A stretch of DNA of 36,261 nt from Acidimicrobiia bacterium. Lineage in GTDB: Bacteria; Actinomycetota; Acidimicrobiia; Spongiisociales; UBA5794. Of the stretch, positions 35,149 to 36,261 are shown piece after piece. Location: positions 1 to 36,261 of the forward strand of contig DASWKR010000031.1 in the NCBI GenBank assembly GCA_036396535.1, given 5' to 3'. Made by a program: the position numbers and the translations under genes. The notes beneath the pieces were generated by a model, which did not search any database, was not told the origin of the DNA, and was given only the letters and a program-made list of their open reading frames with translations. The stretch's first letter is position 1. Each line of letters starts with the position of its first letter.

Positions 35149-36261
35149 TCATGCCCTGCGGCTGAACGCCATCGCCGGCAGTGTGAGCGCCGCCGACACC
35201 GCCGCGAACCCCAAGATCGCCGCCCGCAGCCCCGCCGCGTCCGCAAGGGCGCCGAGGGCGACGATGAGGACGAGGCTGAACGTGTCGATGATCTCGACCA
35301 CAAGAAGAGCCCGGCCTTCACGCCCCGGCATGGCCCGCAACGAGAGCGCCTGGACGCCGAGCCAGCAGGCGCCGAGGAGTGCCGAGTGGGCGACCCCGAG
35401 AAGCGCCAGCGCCCACGAGGGCGCCAGCGCGGTCCCGACCGTGACCGCGGCGAGCCCCGGACCGCAGATCATGAGCAGCCGCCCCGTCGACACCCGTGCG
35501 ACGAGGCGCGGCAGGACCGTGAAGCTGAGCACTCCGCCGCCGACGAAGGCGACGCCGAGCACGGCGGCTCCGGCTGGCGAGAACCCGTGGTTGCGCTCCG
35601 CGAATGCGAGGACCACCGCGAGGAAGCTCTCGTCGAGGGGGGCGATGAGGAGCGAGGCAACGCCGACGAGCGCCACCGTGACGAGTGCGCGACGCATCGC
35701 AGACCCGCCTCCGCCTGTCTCCACATCTTGGTGGGCGCGCTTTGGGCGCGGTGGCGGGAAAGGCATCCGATGCAAGAGCAACCCGTACGCCACAGTGACG
35801 ACCGCGGCGGCTACAAACACGGTCCTCCAGCCCATGCCGGCAACCCGCGCCGCCGCCAGGACGACCGGGCCGAGCACATCTCCGGCCACGGCCGACAGAT
35901 TGGCGCGGGCGAGGACGTGCTCGAGACGCTCGTCGGGAACCACACCCAGGATCGTGATCTCGCCTCCGTGGACGAAGCCGGTCGCGCCCGCAGCCACGAG
36001 GGCCGATGCGACGAGAAGCGAGGCGCCGTTCCAGGCGAAGGCGAACACGAGGAGGCCGATCGCGGTGACATGCACGCCGCCGACGACCACGGGCTTCCGG
36101 CTCCTGCCGTCGGAGGCGGCCACGAGCAGGTTGGCGAGGATCCCCCCAACGGCACCTGCAGCGATCATGGCTCCGGCGAGGGTGTAGCCGATCCCGAGGT
36201 CTTCGCGAAAGCGCTCGACGGACCCCGGGGCGAGAAAGCCGACGCTCTCGTCGACGAGGCG
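35149..36261 (-). CDS. MFS transporter (partial, N-terminus beyond the right edge)
   Basis: The reading frame is open from the right edge (first visible residues RLVDESVGFLAPGSVERFRE) to the stop at 35149, 370 residues. About eleven hydrophobic segments are visible. An inter-half basic loop lies near LLHRMPFPPPRPKRAHQD, and G-x-x-x-D-x-x-G/S-R-R-K-like AASDGRSRKPVVVGG stands between helices 2 and 3, the MFS signature. The first helix and start codon are outside the window; the ATG at 36168 is internal. It probably exports or imports a small molecule; the substrate is unknown. Confidence 0.85.
   Translation of the reverse strand, partial: RLVDESVGFLAPGSVERFREDLGIGYTLAGAMIAAGAVGGILANLLVAASDGRSRKPVVVGGVHVTAIGLLVFAFAWNGASLLVASALVAAGATGFVHGGEITILGVVPDERLEHVLARANLSAVAGDVLGPVVLAAARVAGMGWRTVFVAAAVVTVAYGLLLHRMPFPPPRPKRAHQDVETGGGGSAMRRALVTVALVGVASLLIAPLDESFLAVVLAFAERNHGFSPAGAAVLGVAFVGGGVLSFTVLPRLVARVSTGRLLMICGPGLAAVTVGTALAPSWALALLGVAHSALLGACWLGVQALSLRAMPGREGRALLVVEIIDTFSLVLIVALGALADAAGLRAAILGFAAVSAALTLPAMAFSRRA

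Noticed and set aside
34388-35165. Two overlapping open frames through the tandem repeats
   Set aside because: The translations are the 120-bp repeat in different frames plus tRNA sequence; there is no ribosome site or conserved domain.

Overview
The window is about 36 kb of high-GC DNA whose gene content points to an actinobacterium, probably a member of the Acidimicrobiia or a nearby deep-branching class. This placement is an inference. It rests on the order hisS-alaS-ruvX-mltG-aroE running straight into type IV pilus genes, GTG/TTG starts, ATGA/GTGA stop-start overlaps, and an F420-type luciferase-fold oxidoreductase.

Region 1 (1-11493, + strand) is a housekeeping and pilus block. It holds the 3' end of hisS, then alaS, ruvX, mltG and aroE, the last four coupled by 4-base overlaps. 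A hairpin and a folded leader follow, then pilB, pilT, pilC, pilA (with a strong terminator) and pilD. PilB and PilT both start with an MshEN/GspE-N-like domain, a fold known to bind c-di-GMP in some ATPases. For PilT this is an unusual architecture. The leader upstream of pilB has a GNRA-capped hairpin that partly resembles a c-di-GMP-I riboswitch but lacks key consensus parts.

Region 2 (11494-13670) looks disturbed. It has two ~98-bp repeats, a terminator-like hairpin, a covalent-FAD oxidase of visibly lower GC on the minus strand, and a DoxX-like C-terminal fragment abutting its start.

Region 3 (13671-30672) is ordinary chromosome. It carries a zinc-ribbon protein, a methyltransferase, a hybrid sensor kinase (dCache-HisKA-HATPase-REC), an EamA exporter, ATP-type pckA divergent from an AspT/YidE-type transporter, an LLM oxidoreductase plus DUF993 protein plus class III aminotransferase, a secreted lipoprotein, and an operon of two tandem DUF885 metallopeptidases and a double-GNAT protein. 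A perfect 12-bp hairpin overlaps the ribosome binding site of the first DUF885 gene.

Region 4 (30692-35055) is bounded by two minus-strand tRNA-Ser genes (GCU and UGA). After an ASCH-domain protein it becomes an accessory island. It contains remnants of an IS3-family transposase, a second sigma factor's region 4 and an ISL3-family transposase, an intact ECF sigma/membrane-protein pair, an exported protein of unknown function, and four ~120-bp tandem repeats. These repeats share sequence blocks, in inverted orientation, with the 11.5-kb repeats. The window ends inside an MFS transporter on the minus strand.

The most interesting leads are the possible c-di-GMP control of the pilus at RNA and protein level, the repeat family shared by the two disturbed loci, and the RBS-masking hairpin. 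I found no CRISPR array, prophage or clearly new defence system.
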